From positions 310,001 to 374,000 of the forward strand of contig NZ_NKFL01000004.1 in assembly GCF_002223055.1 (NCBI RefSeq): a stretch of DNA of 64,000 nucleotides, written 5' to 3'. Position numbers and translations under genes: made by a program. Positions 1 through 8,414 of this stretch are shown here, piece after piece. Each line of letters begins with the position of its first letter. The stretch's first letter is position 1. The notes under the pieces were generated by a model that had not been told where the DNA came from, made no database searches, and was given only the letters and a program-made list of their open reading frames with translations. The DNA is from Burkholderia sp. HI2500 (GTDB taxonomy: Bacteria > Pseudomonadota > Gammaproteobacteria > Burkholderiales > Burkholderiaceae).

Positions 1-64
1 TGCCGCGCTCGCGGGGAGGCTGAGGCGGGTAGGCGGAGCTGCGCGTGGATTGCTGCCGGTTCAT
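1..64 (-). CDS. tolA: TolA, N-terminal fragment (runs off the window)
   Basis: Only the first 21 codons lie in the window. The ATG overlaps the tolR stop codon as ATGA. The visible start reads MNRQQSTRSSAYPPQPPRER, and the proline-rich stretch ending in PPRERG is typical of the cytoplasmic N-terminus of Burkholderia TolA, before its single membrane anchor. TolA links the TolQR proton channel in the inner membrane to TolB and Pal at the outer membrane. Position directly after tolR supports the call. Everything beyond residue 21 lies outside the window. Confidence 0.8.
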   Translation of the reverse strand, partial: MNRQQSTRSSAYPPQPPRERG

Positions 65-510
65 TGCGATTTGACGAGGAGGCCGACGCGCTTGACGCCG
101 CGCGCCTTCAGATCGGACATCACGGTCATGACGGCATCGTACTGCACCGTCTTGTCGGCCGCGATCACGACCGGCTGGTCGGGATGGTCAGCCTGCCGGG
201 CCACGATGAAGCTGTCGAGCTCGGCCTTCGTCATCGTGTCTTCCTGGGTCGCGCCCGAGTCGCCCTTGTACTTGACGCTCATCGTGCGATCGGCCTTGAT
301 GTTGACGACGACGGGCGGTGTCTGCTCCTGCGGCGCGGCGTTGCCGACGGTCGGCAGGTTGATGATCGACGGGGCGACGAGCGGTGCGGTGACCATGAAG
401 ATCACGAGCAGCACCAGCATCACGTCGATGTACGGCACGACGTTGATGTCGGCCATTGCGCGGCGCGAGCGGCCGCCGCGCATGCTGGATCGGATGGGGC
501 TTCCTGCCAT
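61..510 (-). CDS. tolR: TolR, Tol-Pal proton channel subunit
   Basis: 149 aa, normal for the ExbD/TolR family. There is a short basic cytoplasmic N-terminus, one membrane segment at about residues 25-44, and a periplasmic domain rich in acidic and lysine residues. Asp29 in the VPYIDVMLVLL stretch matches the single transmembrane Asp that carries protons in TolR/ExbD. TolR works with TolQ in the inner membrane to energise TolA, which keeps the outer membrane constricted at division. The start is supported by GGAG about 8 nt upstream. It follows tolQ after 10 nt and overlaps tolA by 4 nt, so the genes are co-transcribed. Confidence 0.95.
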   Translation of the reverse strand: MAGSPIRSSMRGGRSRRAMADINVVPYIDVMLVLLVIFMVTAPLVAPSIINLPTVGNAAPQEQTPPVVVNIKADRTMSVKYKGDSGATQEDTMTKAELDSFIVARQADHPDQPVVIAADKTVQYDAVMTVMSDLKARGVKRVGLLVKSQ

Positions 511-520
511 GGCGCGCTCC

Positions 521-1198
521 TTACTGGGCCTGACGCTGCAGGATGTTCGAGAACTCTTCGATGAAGGTCTCGAAGCGGATCGCGAGGCGGTCGATGTCGT
601 GCGCGTAGCGGTTGTACGCGACCACCGCCGGAATCGCGGCGAACAGGCCGATCGCGGTGGCGACGAGCGCCTCGGCGATGCCCGGTGCGACGTTGGCGAG
701 CGTGGCCTGCTGCACGTTCGCGAGGCCGCGGAACGAGTTCATGATCCCCCAGACCGTGCCGAACAGACCGATGTACGGGCTGACCGAGCCGACCGATGCG
801 AGGAACGCGAGGTTCGCTTCGAGCACGTCCATTTCACGCTGGAACGACGCGCGCATCGCGCGGCGCGCACCGTCGAGCACGAGGCCCGGATCGCTGATGC
901 GCTTTTCCTTCGCCTTCAGGAATTCGCGCATGCCCGACTCGAAGATTCGCTCGAGCGCGCCGATCGTGTGGCGGTTGTTGGCTGCGCTCTGGTACAGCGC
1001 CTGCAGGTCGCCGCCCGACCAGAAATCCTTCTCGAAGCGTTCGGTCTGCGCGCGCGCACGGCGGATCGCAAACCACTTGCGGAAGATGAAGGTCCACGAC
1101 ATCAGCGACAGCAGCAGCAGCAGCCCCATCACGGCCTGGGCCAGCACGCTCGCGTTGAGGACGAGGGAAATGATCGACAGGTCTTGAGAAGTGTTCAT
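521..1198 (-). CDS. tolQ: TolQ, Tol-Pal proton channel subunit
   Basis: 225 aa, the usual length for the MotA/TolQ/ExbB family. Three membrane segments are visible at about residues 15-38, 132-154 and 172-194, with a large cytoplasmic loop between the first and second. The GLFGTVWGIM stretch (145-154) is the family signature. TolQ forms the inner-membrane ring around TolR and converts proton flow into movement of TolA. It lies between the ybgC-type thioesterase and tolR, the standard tol-pal order. No strong Shine-Dalgarno sequence precedes this ATG, but the N-terminal sequence fits the family start. Confidence 0.95.
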   Translation of the reverse strand: MNTSQDLSIISLVLNASVLAQAVMGLLLLLSLMSWTFIFRKWFAIRRARAQTERFEKDFWSGGDLQALYQSAANNRHTIGALERIFESGMREFLKAKEKRISDPGLVLDGARRAMRASFQREMDVLEANLAFLASVGSVSPYIGLFGTVWGIMNSFRGLANVQQATLANVAPGIAEALVATAIGLFAAIPAVVAYNRYAHDIDRLAIRFETFIEEFSNILQRQAQ

Positions 1199-1328
1199 AG
1201 AGGTTTGAGTAACGTCCCTTCGGGGCGCCCGGTATGCGTGTGGCGCGGCGCGCCGGCCATGCCTGGCGCCGAACCTTGCTTAGTATCGAATCAGAAAGGC
1301 AAGTTCATAGGCTTTGTCTAAACGGCGC

Positions 1329-1805
1329 TCATGCGAGCTTCGTTGACAGTGCAGTCTGCCCGTCGTCGATGACGGGCCCGCGCTGCAGCGCGTCGAGCAC
1401 GGCCGGCGGGATGGCCGCGGGCCGGATGCCGGTACGGTCGACGCAGCCGAGACGGATGTGCCCGGATACGAGCAGCGTGTCTCCGCACCAGGCTTCCTGC
1501 GCGAATTCCACCGACGCGCGGCCGATGCGTCCGGGCCGGCTCGTGATCGCCAGCGTGTCGTCGAGTCGCGCCGGGGCGCGGTAGTCGAGCGACGTGCTGC
1601 GGACGACGAAGATCGCGTCGGTGTCGTCGGCGAGCTGGCGCTGGTCGATGCCGCATGCGCGCAGCCACTCGGTGCGGGCGCGTTCGAAGAACTTCAGGTA
1701 GTTGGCATAGAAGACGATGCCGCCTGCGTCGGTATCCTCGTAGTACACGCGCACCGGCCAGATGAAGCCGGACGGCGCTTCCGGGGAGCGGGTAGGCTGG
1801 GTCAT
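1329..1805 (-). CDS. ybgC: Tol-Pal-associated acyl-CoA thioesterase (YbgC type)
   Basis: 158 aa hot-dog-fold 4-hydroxybenzoyl-CoA thioesterase-family protein. The YYEDTDAGGIVFYANYL stretch at residues 21-37 is the YbgC signature; Asp26 matches the catalytic Asp of E. coli YbgC. The family hydrolyses acyl-CoA and heads the tol-pal operon in many proteobacteria, where a role in phospholipid metabolism is suspected. I chose the ATG at 1805 because the conserved region starts soon after. In-frame starts at 1814 and 1880 would add 3 or 25 unconserved residues. About 130 bp with no gene separate it from tolQ. Confidence 0.9.
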   Translation of the reverse strand: MTQPTRSPEAPSGFIWPVRVYYEDTDAGGIVFYANYLKFFERARTEWLRACGIDQRQLADDTDAIFVVRSTSLDYRAPARLDDTLAITSRPGRIGRASVEFAQEAWCGDTLLVSGHIRLGCVDRTGIRPAAIPPAVLDALQRGPVIDDGQTALSTKLA

Positions 1806-1916
1806 GGCGCGCATTCTACCGGAAGGCAAGAGCCTGATTCGTAACCGATTCGTAACGGAATGTAGTATGCCGTAGCACACCGCGGGCCGGCCCGGAGGGG
1901 CCGGGCCCGCGTGGCT

Positions 1917-2663
1917 TCAGCCGCGGTGGACGGTCGGGCCGCCGGGGGCTTGCGCGATCGGCATCAGCTCGATCGTGTTGACGTTGACATGCGCCGGGCG
2001 CGTCGCGATCCAGTAGATCGTGTCGGCGATGTCCTCGGGCATCAGCGGCTGGACATTGTTGTAGACGTTCGCCGCCTTGGCGTCGTCGCCGCGATAGCGG
2101 ATGTTCGAGAATTCGGTGCCGCCGCACAGGCCAGGCTCGATGTCGGTGACGCGCAGCGGCGTGCCGAGCAGGTCGGTGCGCAGGTTCAGGCTGAATTGTC
2201 TGACGAAAGCCTTGGTCGCGCCGTAGACGTTGCCGCCCGCATAAGGGTACGAGCCCGCGACCGAGCCGATATTGAAGATGTGGCCGCGGCCGCGGTCGAT
2301 CATGCCGGGCAGCAGCGCGTGCGTGACCGTGACGAGGCCCGTGCAGTTCGTGTCGATCATCGTGTGCCATTCGTCGAGACTGGCCTTTTGGGCCGGCTCG
2401 ACGCCGAGCGCGAGGCCGGCGTTGTTGACGAGCACGTCGAGCGCCGCGAATTCGGCGGGAAGGGCGGCCGGCACGGCCTCGACGGCCGCGCGATCGCGTA
2501 CGTCGAGCTCGAGCGGCAGAAGGGAATCGCCGAGTTCGGCGGCGAGCGCATCGAGACGATCCTTGCGGCGCGCGGTCGCGACGACGCGGTGGCCTCCCTT
2601 GACGAAGGCACGGGCGATGGCGGCGCCGAAGCCGGCGGACGCGCCTGTGACGAACACGATCAT
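1917..2663 (-). CDS. SDR-family NADP-dependent dehydrogenase (YdfG-like)
   Basis: 248 aa classical short-chain dehydrogenase. It has the cofactor motif TGASAGFG (residues 6-13), NNAG (80-83) and the catalytic Ser134/Tyr147/Lys151 set in IGSVAG and YGATK. Overall pattern resembles YdfG, the NADP-dependent 3-hydroxy acid (L-allo-threonine/serine) dehydrogenase. The ATG at 2663 has a good AGGAG 8 nt upstream, so the longer in-frame reading to 2816 is not needed. It is divergent from glyA; a serine or threonine link is attractive but unproven. The exact substrate cannot be read from sequence. Confidence 0.85.
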   Translation of the reverse strand: MIVFVTGASAGFGAAIARAFVKGGHRVVATARRKDRLDALAAELGDSLLPLELDVRDRAAVEAVPAALPAEFAALDVLVNNAGLALGVEPAQKASLDEWHTMIDTNCTGLVTVTHALLPGMIDRGRGHIFNIGSVAGSYPYAGGNVYGATKAFVRQFSLNLRTDLLGTPLRVTDIEPGLCGGTEFSNIRYRGDDAKAANVYNNVQPLMPEDIADTIYWIATRPAHVNVNTIELMPIAQAPGGPTVHRG

Positions 2664-2804
2664 TGCTGCTCCTGGTGGATGACAAAATAGCGAGTGATAT
2701 CCCGCAAGCCTACTGAGATTGCCGCACCGCGGCAAGGCGGCACAGCGTTCCCGCACGGGCGCGTAGAGTCTGGCCCCAATTGCTTCCGGCGCACCGCCGT
2801 GCGG

Positions 2805-2833
2805 TTGCCTATTCATGACGCATCCAATACACT
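2805..2833 (+). promoter_or_regulatory. Sigma-70-type promoter of glyA
   Basis: TTGCCT at 2805-2810 and TACACT at 2828-2833 are separated by exactly 17 nt, a good match to the housekeeping consensus. The predicted start of transcription, about 2840, lies just upstream of the riboswitch aptamer, as expected for a riboswitch-controlled transcript. Confidence 0.6.
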
Positions 2834-2847
2834 AACGCGCTCATCAC

Positions 2848-2945
2848 CCCTGCGTGACTGGCGATAGAACCCTTCGGGTTCAAGGTGGAGCATCCCACCG
2901 TGAAGCGCGGGGCGCCGTTTTTGCCGTTCGCCTGGGCAGCCGTTG
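2848..2945 (+). promoter_or_regulatory. ZTP/ZMP (pfl motif) riboswitch upstream of glyA
   Basis: The sequence follows the pfl/ZTP aptamer pattern in order: GTGACTGGCG (2854-2863); an optional hairpin GAACCC/GGGTTC (2868-2882); the P2 hairpin GGTGG/CCACC (2884-2888 with 2895-2899) followed by GTGAAGC; then the conserved 3' element GCCGTTCGCCTGGGC (2923-2937). GGCG at 2860-2863 can pair with CGCC at 2929-2932 to form the expected pseudoknot. This class senses the purine intermediate ZMP/ZTP, which accumulates when 10-formyl-folate is low, and usually turns on one-carbon genes. Serine hydroxymethyltransferase fits that role. Recognition is from the remembered consensus, not a covariance search. 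Confidence 0.85.
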
Positions 2946-3081
2946 TGCGCCGTCGCGTGCATCGCCGGTGGCTGTCCTGCCTCGCGTCATACGGATTCTT
3001 CCGCCACGTCGAGCTGGTCCCGCCAGCAGCGCACCGTACTCGGCCGCTCCGGTCAACCTGTACACACTTAACGGAAACCGT

Positions 3082-4329
3082 ATGTTTGACAGAGCCCAAA
3101 GCACCATTGCGAACGTCGATCCCGAAATCTTTGCCGCGATCGAGCAGGAAAACCGCCGCCAGGAAGATCACATCGAGCTGATCGCGTCGGAAAACTACAC
3201 GAGCCCGGCGGTGATGGCCGCACAGGGTTCGCAACTCACGAACAAGTACGCGGAAGGCTATCCGGGCAAGCGCTACTACGGCGGTTGCGAATACGTCGAT
3301 GTGGTCGAGCAGCTGGCGATCGACCGCGTGAAGCAGCTGTTCGGCGCGGAAGCCGCGAACGTGCAGCCGAACTCGGGCTCGCAGGCGAACCAGGGCGTGT
3401 TCTTCGCGATGCTCAAGCCGGGCGACACGATCATGGGCATGAGCCTCGCGCACGGCGGCCACCTGACGCACGGTTCGCCGGTGAACATGTCGGGCAAGTG
3501 GTTCAACGTGGTGAGCTACGGCCTGAACGAGAACGAAGACATCGACTATGAAGCGGCCGAGAAGCTGGCTCAGGAGCACAAGCCGAAGCTGATCGTCGCG
3601 GGCGCGTCGGCGTTCTCGCTGAAGATCGATTTCGAACGTCTGGCGAAGATCGCGAAGTCGGTCGGTGCGTACCTGATGGTCGACATGGCCCACTACGCGG
3701 GCCTGATCGCAGCGGGCGTGTACCCGAACCCGGTGCCGCACGCGGACTTCGTGACGACGACGACGCACAAGAGCCTGCGCGGCCCGCGCGGCGGCGTGAT
3801 CCTGATGAAGGCCGAGTACGAGAAGCCGATCAACTCGGCGATTTTCCCGGGGATCCAGGGCGGCCCGCTGATGCACGTGATCGCGGGCAAGGCGGTGGCG
3901 TTCAAGGAAGCGCTGTCGCCGGAGTTCAAGGCGTACCAGGAAAAGGTGGTCGAGAACGCCCGCGTGCTGGCTGAAACGCTGGTGAAGCGCGGCCTGCGGA
4001 TCGTGTCGGGCCGCACGGAAAGCCACGTGATGCTGGTGGACCTGCGCGCAAAGAACATCACGGGCAAGGCAGCGGAAGCGGCACTGGGCGCGGCGCACAT
4101 CACGGTGAACAAGAACGCGATCCCGAACGACCCGGAAAAGCCGTTCGTGACGAGCGGCGTGCGCCTGGGTTCGCCGGCGATGACGACGCGCGGCTTCGGT
4201 CCGGCGGAAGCGGAGCAGGTGGGCAACCTGATTGCGGACGTGCTGGACAATCCGGAAGATGCAGCGACGATCGAGCGCGTGCGCGCGCAGGTCGCCGAGC
4301 TGACCAAGCGTTTCCCGGTCTATCGCTGA
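3082..4329 (+). CDS. glyA: Serine hydroxymethyltransferase
   Basis: 415 aa, full length. It interconverts serine plus tetrahydrofolate with glycine plus 5,10-methylene-tetrahydrofolate in the cytoplasm, the main one-carbon source. The PLP lysine is Lys230 in [14 protein letters not shown], and the [11 protein letters not shown] substrate/cofactor motif is intact. The ATG at 3082 starts the conserved MFDRAQ segment; the longer in-frame reading from 2854 would translate through the riboswitch and is rejected. Expression is probably controlled by the ZTP riboswitch upstream. nrdR follows after 6 nt, an arrangement common in Burkholderiales. Confidence 0.97.
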   Translation: MFDRAQSTIANVDPEIFAAIEQENRRQEDHIELIASENYTSPAVMAAQGSQLTNKYAEGYPGKRYYGGCEYVDVVEQLAIDRVKQLFGAEAANVQPNSGSQANQGVFFAMLKPGDTIMGMSLAHGGHLTHGSPVNMSGKWFNVVSYGLNENEDIDYEAAEKLAQEHKPKLIVAGASAFSLKIDFERLAKIAKSVGAYLMVDMAHYAGLIAAGVYPNPVPHADFVTTTTHKSLRGPRGGVILMKAEYEKPINSAIFPGIQGGPLMHVIAGKAVAFKEALSPEFKAYQEKVVENARVLAETLVKRGLRIVSGRTESHVMLVDLRAKNITGKAAEAALGAAHITVNKNAIPNDPEKPFVTSGVRLGSPAMTTRGFGPAEAEQVGNLIADVLDNPEDAATIERVRAQVAELTKRFPVYR

Positions 4330-4335
4330 TCGACG

Positions 4336-4815
4336 ATGCGCTGCCCGTTCTGCCGGCATGACGACACGCAGGTCGTGGATTCCCGCGTGTCCGAAGATGG
4401 CGCCGCGATCCGGCGGCGCCGTCGCTGCTCGGCTTGCGACAAGCGCTTCACGACGTACGAGCGGGTCGAGCTGTCCCTGCCGTTCGTCGTGAAGAAGGAC
4501 GGCAGCCGCACGGAATTCGACCGTCGCAAGCTCGTCGCCAGCATGCAACTCGCGCTGCGCAAGCGGCCGGTCGCTGCCGACGCGATCGACGCGGCGGTCG
4601 CCCGCATCGAATATCAACTGCTCGCGACAGGCGAGCGCGAAGTGCGTAGCGAGAAACTCGGCGAACTCGTGATGAACGAGTTGCGCGGGCTCGATACGAT
4701 CGCTTATGTCCGCTTCGCATCGGTGTATCGCCGGTTCGAGGACGTTTCCGAATTTGCCGACGTGATCGAAGAGTTCCGTCGCGCCTCTCCCGCCAAGACT
4801 CCACGTAAGCGCTGA
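4336..4815 (+). CDS. nrdR: Transcriptional repressor NrdR
   Basis: 159 aa, typical length. The N-terminal zinc ribbon has Cys3, Cys6, Cys31 and Cys34; the ATP-cone domain covers about residues 49-139. NrdR senses ATP/dATP through the cone and represses ribonucleotide reductase genes by binding NrdR boxes. Only 6 nt separate it from glyA, so it is probably co-transcribed with it and under the same riboswitch, which would tie deoxynucleotide control to one-carbon supply. No NrdR box is seen in the immediate neighbourhood. Confidence 0.96.
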   Translation: MRCPFCRHDDTQVVDSRVSEDGAAIRRRRRCSACDKRFTTYERVELSLPFVVKKDGSRTEFDRRKLVASMQLALRKRPVAADAIDAAVARIEYQLLATGEREVRSEKLGELVMNELRGLDTIAYVRFASVYRRFEDVSEFADVIEEFRRASPAKTPRKR

Positions 4816-4968
4816 CGCGCTGCGTTCGTTCATCGTCTTCTCCGTTGGGTCAGTTCGCGCCGATTGTGTCGGGCGCGATCGCATGCCGCCAGTCAGCCAT
4901 TCGGCAAATGGTGCGTGTCCGCACGTGTCGCTACAGTCGTCGCATCACCTTGGCGACGGACGACTGCG

Positions 4969-5532
4969 ATGGGACTGCACGCTCAACCCCTGAAAAATGT
5001 ATTGCGACGCGCGGGCGGATTCACGCTCGTCGAATTGATGGTCGCCATCTCGCTGGCGGCCGGGCTCGCGCTTTATGCTGCGCCTGCGTTCGACCAGTGG
5101 CGCATGCGCGAACGCGTGGATGCACGCTCGCGCGCGTTGCTCGGTGCGCTGTCGTTTGCACGTAACGAGGCGACGCGTCTCGGCGTGCGCGTCACGCTGT
5201 GCCGGGCGGGTAGCGCCGGTACCTGTCTGCGAGCGGGTGAGCGGTGCGATCCGGCTGAATGGTCGTGTGACTGGATCGTCAGCGGGCAGGTCGACGGGCA
5301 GTCGCGCGTGCTGCGGCGCTATCCGCGCGATGCCGAAGTGGCCGTCGCGGGTGCCGCGCACGATCTCGCGTTCGCACCGCCGGTCGGACAGGCAATCGGT
5401 GGCATCCGGCGCTTCGAATTGCGTCCGCGACGCGACGTGCCGGGGGCGGACGACGCGCATGCATCGCGTTGCGTGCGGATCGCGGCAGGCGGCCGGGCGC
5501 GGGTTGTCGCCGGCCGTTGCGACGCGGCGTGA
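4969..5532 (+). CDS. fimT: FimT/GspH-type minor (pseudo)pilin
   Basis: 187 aa. It has a class III prepilin leader of 17 residues ending in Gly, then FTLVELMVAISLAAGLAL with Glu at mature position 5 and Met-free cleavage by PilD expected at Gly17. The body has paired cysteines (CRAGSAGTC, CDPAEWSC) typical of secreted minor pilins. The ATG at 4969 gives a normal leader; the longer in-frame start at 4864 does not. It is first of five overlapping pilin genes and would prime type IV pilus assembly at the inner membrane. Confidence 0.85.
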   Translation: MGLHAQPLKNVLRRAGGFTLVELMVAISLAAGLALYAAPAFDQWRMRERVDARSRALLGALSFARNEATRLGVRVTLCRAGSAGTCLRAGERCDPAEWSCDWIVSGQVDGQSRVLRRYPRDAEVAVAGAAHDLAFAPPVGQAIGGIRRFELRPRRDVPGADDAHASRCVRIAAGGRARVVAGRCDAA

Positions 5533-5537
5533 GCGTC

Positions 5538-5939
5538 ATGCGCAACGCCATGCGCGGCACGTCGCTGATCGAAGCGATGCTGGCCATCGCGCTGCTCGCG
5601 ACCGTCATGCTGGCGGTCGCGGGCAGCCAGCTTGCGATGGCGCGTGCGCAGCGCGCGACGATCTGGCGTGAACGCGCGCTGTGGCTGGCCGATGCGCGTA
5701 TCGAGCGCTTGCACGTCGCTGCGGTGGCCGACGATGGCCTCGCGGCGCGAGCCGCAGCGTCGCTGCCCGGCGGCACGATGACGCGCGGTGACGGGCCGGA
5801 TGGCGTTCGCTACATGGTTGTCGGCTGGCGCGGCGCCAATGCGGCCACCGGGCCGCGATGCGAAGCGGAGGGAAGCTCGGCGCAGCCGCCGTCGTGCGTC
5901 CGGATTCCGTATCGGGAGGCTGAAGCCGATGAACGCTGA
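5538..5939 (+). CDS. pilV: PilV-type minor pilin (type IV pilus modification protein)
   Basis: 133 aa from the ATG at 5538. The short leader MRNAMRG is followed by TSLIEAMLAIALLATVML with Glu at mature position 5. The rest is variable, with a Cys pair near the C-terminus, as in PilV proteins. A GTG at 5529 that overlaps the fimT stop (GTGA) is an alternative start adding three residues; neither has a strong Shine-Dalgarno sequence. It overlaps pilW by 11 nt. PilV joins PilW, PilX and FimT-like proteins in the priming complex at the pilus base or tip. Confidence 0.8.
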   Translation: MRNAMRGTSLIEAMLAIALLATVMLAVAGSQLAMARAQRATIWRERALWLADARIERLHVAAVADDGLAARAAASLPGGTMTRGDGPDGVRYMVVGWRGANAATGPRCEAEGSSAQPPSCVRIPYREAEADER

Positions 5940-6762
5940 TCGCCGCATGCGTGCGCATACGTTGCTTGAAGTGCTGATTGCGATGACCGTCGGTCTGCTC
6001 GTGCTCGCGGCGGCCGGTGCGCTGTACCACGCGCAGCGCGTCGCACAGCGGCGCGCGGACGACGGGTTCCGGATGCGCGATGCGGCTGGCACCGCACTGA
6101 TGCTGATCGGCCAGCAGATCCAGATGGCCGGATTTCGGCCGCTCGATTTGGAAGGTGTCTCGTCGTTGCCATCCGTATTCGGCTGTTCGATGGCGCGCGT
6201 GAGGGGCGAGGGCGCGCAGGTACGGTGCGAGCCGGTGCGCGGTGCGTCGGACGCTTTGCTGATCCGGTATGTTGGCGATGCCGTGTCGACGTGGCTCACC
6301 GTTAGCGGCCAGGTGTCGGATTGCCTCGGGCAGGGTGTCGGCGTGTCCGGCGAACGTGCGCCGGTGGAGAACCGCTTCGATGTGCACACCAGTCCGTCGA
6401 CGGGCGAGCCTGAACTGTATTGCGAAGGAAGCGGCCGTCCGGGCACGCCGCAGCCGGTCGTGTCGGGAATCGATCAGTTGCGGGTGCGCTATCTTCGCCG
6501 CGGCGGCACGCAGTTCGTCGAGGCCGACGCATTGCGCGGCGACGACTGGCGCGATGTCGTGGCCGTGCATGTCTGCGTGCGGGCGCGCGGCGAACCGACG
6601 GGCGAGCCGGTGCGGCACGTCGACTGCGACGGCCGCATTGTCGTTGCGCAAGACGGCCGCGTGCGTCTGACGCTCGATCGCATCGTCGCGTTGCGCAATG
6701 CCGCGCGCACATTCGACGATACGTCGCGTGATGTCACGGATGAACCCGAGGTGCCGCGATGA
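5929..6762 (+). CDS. pilW: PilW-type minor pilin
   Basis: 277 aa, the usual size for PilW. The N-terminus reads MNADRRMRA then HTLLEVLIAMTVGLLVLAA, with Glu at mature position 5 if cleavage follows residue 9. The residue before the cleavage site is Ala rather than the usual Gly, which could slow PilD processing. GGGAGG lies 9 nt before the ATG and decides the start. It overlaps pilV by 11 nt and the next gene by 4 nt. Expected role is in assembly and tip structure of type IV pili. Confidence 0.8.
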   Translation: MNADRRMRAHTLLEVLIAMTVGLLVLAAAGALYHAQRVAQRRADDGFRMRDAAGTALMLIGQQIQMAGFRPLDLEGVSSLPSVFGCSMARVRGEGAQVRCEPVRGASDALLIRYVGDAVSTWLTVSGQVSDCLGQGVGVSGERAPVENRFDVHTSPSTGEPELYCEGSGRPGTPQPVVSGIDQLRVRYLRRGGTQFVEADALRGDDWRDVVAVHVCVRARGEPTGEPVRHVDCDGRIVVAQDGRVRLTLDRIVALRNAARTFDDTSRDVTDEPEVPR

Positions 6763-7427
6763 ACGGAGCGAGGCAGTATGCGCGCAAGAGGTCGCGGTGT
6801 GTTGCGACACGCAACACGCATGAGCGAATCGAAACACGCAGTGACGGTCCGCGGCAGGCTGCAGATGCGAAAGTCCAAACAGCGAGCCAGCGAGCGCCGC
6901 ACATACGCTTGCGGTCAGCCAGCCGCGATTGGCGTCGCGACGCGGGCCTCGCATTGCCTGCGGTGATCGCGGTTGGCGCAGTGGTGGCGGCGCTGACCGG
7001 CACGTGGTTCGAAGCCGCACTGACGGAGTCGCGCCGCACGCGCGCGTTATCCGATCGGCTGGTTGCATTCCACGCGGCCGATGCCGCGCTGGCAGCGTGC
7101 ACCGCGCGATTGCGCCGGGGCGCGGCGCCGTACGTGAGCGAAGGCGAGTCGCGCGCGGAGCCCGACGCGTGGCGGCGCATGCCGGCGCTGGTGGCCGCCG
7201 AAGCGTTCGCGCCGTTCGCCGGATGGCCGATGGCCGTTCAACCGCCGCGATGCCTGATCGAAGCGTGGCGCGGGGCGGGGCCGGCCGGCGGCCGCGCATA
7301 CGTCGTCACCGCCCGTGGCGTCGGTGCGCATGCATCGAGCGCAGTCTGGCTGCAGCACCAGGTCGCGATCCGCGATGGACACATCGTCGCCCTGCACTGG
7401 CGTCGCGTCGCGACGGTGCTTCGATGA
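6759..7427 (+). CDS. PilX-like minor pilin with atypical N-terminus
   Basis: 222 aa. Its place between pilW and pilE and the segment RRDAGLALPAVIAVGAVVA (about 59-77), followed by a helix rich in Ala and Arg, fit the PilX family, which often lacks the Glu5. Unusually, about 60 Arg-rich residues with no recognisable pattern come before the hydrophobic segment; PilX leaders are normally 5-15 residues. The ATG overlaps the pilW stop (ATGA). An in-frame TTG at 6909 would give a normal short leader but has no clear Shine-Dalgarno sequence. The start is therefore uncertain, or the leader has drifted. Confidence 0.6.
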   Translation: MNGARQYARKRSRCVATRNTHERIETRSDGPRQAADAKVQTASQRAPHIRLRSASRDWRRDAGLALPAVIAVGAVVAALTGTWFEAALTESRRTRALSDRLVAFHAADAALAACTARLRRGAAPYVSEGESRAEPDAWRRMPALVAAEAFAPFAGWPMAVQPPRCLIEAWRGAGPAGGRAYVVTARGVGAHASSAVWLQHQVAIRDGHIVALHWRRVATVLR

Positions 7428-7870
7428 ACGGTCGCGCGTCCGTATACCGCTCGGCGGGATTCACGCTGATCGAACTGATGATCGTGCTCGCGATCGTTGC
7501 GGTGCTGGCCGGATGGGGCATCCCGTCGTATCGCGAGCATGTCGTGCGCGTTCATCGCGCGTCGGCGGTCGCCGCGTTGTACCGTGCGGCCCAATATCTT
7601 GAAACACTGGACGGTGTGCCGCCTTCGGCATTGCCGACGGCGCTCACACAAGCGCCGCCGGACGGGCGCGCGGTCTATCGACTGGCGCTCAGGCGGCCGG
7701 ACCGCGACGATTCGCCGGCGAGTTATGACCTGGAGGCCATCCCGCTCGACACGGGCCCGATGCACGACGACGCGTGCGGTGCATTCACGCTGCGTTCGGA
7801 CGGGACGAAAGGCAATGTGCGAAGTGACGGCGCCGACGGACAGGTCGCGGCGTGCTGGGGCGTGCGTTGA
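7424..7870 (+). CDS. pilE: PilE-type minor pilin
   Basis: 148 aa. A 12-residue leader ending in Gly precedes FTLIELMIVLAIVAVLAGWG, the classical type IV pilin N-terminus with Glu at mature position 5. The pattern YREHVVRVHRASAVAAL and a Cys pair towards the end fit the PilE/minor pilin group rather than the major pilin PilA. Its ATG overlaps the stop of the PilX-like gene (ATGA), so all five pilin genes form one translationally coupled unit. No pilY1 follows; the next gene is on the opposite strand. Confidence 0.8.
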   Translation: MNGRASVYRSAGFTLIELMIVLAIVAVLAGWGIPSYREHVVRVHRASAVAALYRAAQYLETLDGVPPSALPTALTQAPPDGRAVYRLALRRPDRDDSPASYDLEAIPLDTGPMHDDACGAFTLRSDGTKGNVRSDGADGQVAACWGVR

Positions 7871-7927
7871 ATGCGGCGGGAGGGCGCGCCACGGCGCTTG
7901 GCCGTGCGCGCGGGATGCCGACGACGG

Positions 7928-8371
7928 TCAGTCGTCGTGCGTGTCGAGTCCGCGCTCGTCGCGGGACTGCTTCCAGATCCGGTAGACCTCCCATGCCGCG
8001 AAACCGAGGGTGCCCCACTTCAGCGCGGGGCCCGCACTCGCGCGCAGCAGCGAGCGAACGGGTTTGGCGAGGACGAGCGATGCGAGCGAGCTCAGCATCG
8101 GATACTGGTTGACGAGCTGTCCGAGGTTCGCGTTCAGGTTCTTGGCGGACTGGCTGAACTTGCTGCTGGACAGGCCGGGAATGAACACCTTGAGCCAGCT
8201 GAAGCGCGTCACCGCGCGGCGCATGTCGCCGGCGGCTTCCGCGAGTTCGAGCCGCTCGACTTCGGATCGCAGGATCAGCAGTTCCTTGCGGAGCGCGCGA
8301 TGCTGCGACGCGCTCCAGTTCGATCGCGACGAATGGGAGCGGGGTGAATTGCCCGTGACGTTCTGGCTCAT
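7928..8371 (-). CDS. Conserved hypothetical protein (DUF3318-like)
   Basis: 147 aa. The N-terminal third is hydrophilic and likely helical (ALRKELLILRSEVERLELAEA, a possible coiled coil at about 28-48). The C-terminal part has a weakly hydrophobic stretch (about 110-130) and a charged tail. It forms a three-gene set with the membrane proteins downstream of 8415 and 8928, an arrangement I recall from other Burkholderia, where the first gene is named DUF3318. The small basic, helical proteins may act at the inner membrane under stress, but no function is established. Confidence 0.6.
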   Translation of the reverse strand: MSQNVTGNSPRSHSSRSNWSASQHRALRKELLILRSEVERLELAEAAGDMRRAVTRFSWLKVFIPGLSSSKFSQSAKNLNANLGQLVNQYPMLSSLASLVLAKPVRSLLRASAGPALKWGTLGFAAWEVYRIWKQSRDERGLDTHDD

Positions 8372-8414
8372 GGCGCGTCGGCGAAGTAGGTGGGAGGGGT
8401 GAGCGCGACTGCGT

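Larger units (their letters stand above)
2664..3081. other. Intergenic region between the SDR gene and glyA
   Basis: This 418-bp divergent region holds the glyA promoter (about 2805-2833), the ZTP riboswitch (about 2848-2945) and roughly 135 nt of expression platform and leader before the glyA ATG. I see no small gene in it. Confidence 0.7.

Noticed and set aside
2809..4884. 691-codon open frame on the minus strand
   Set aside because: Antisense of glyA and nrdR and crosses the riboswitch.
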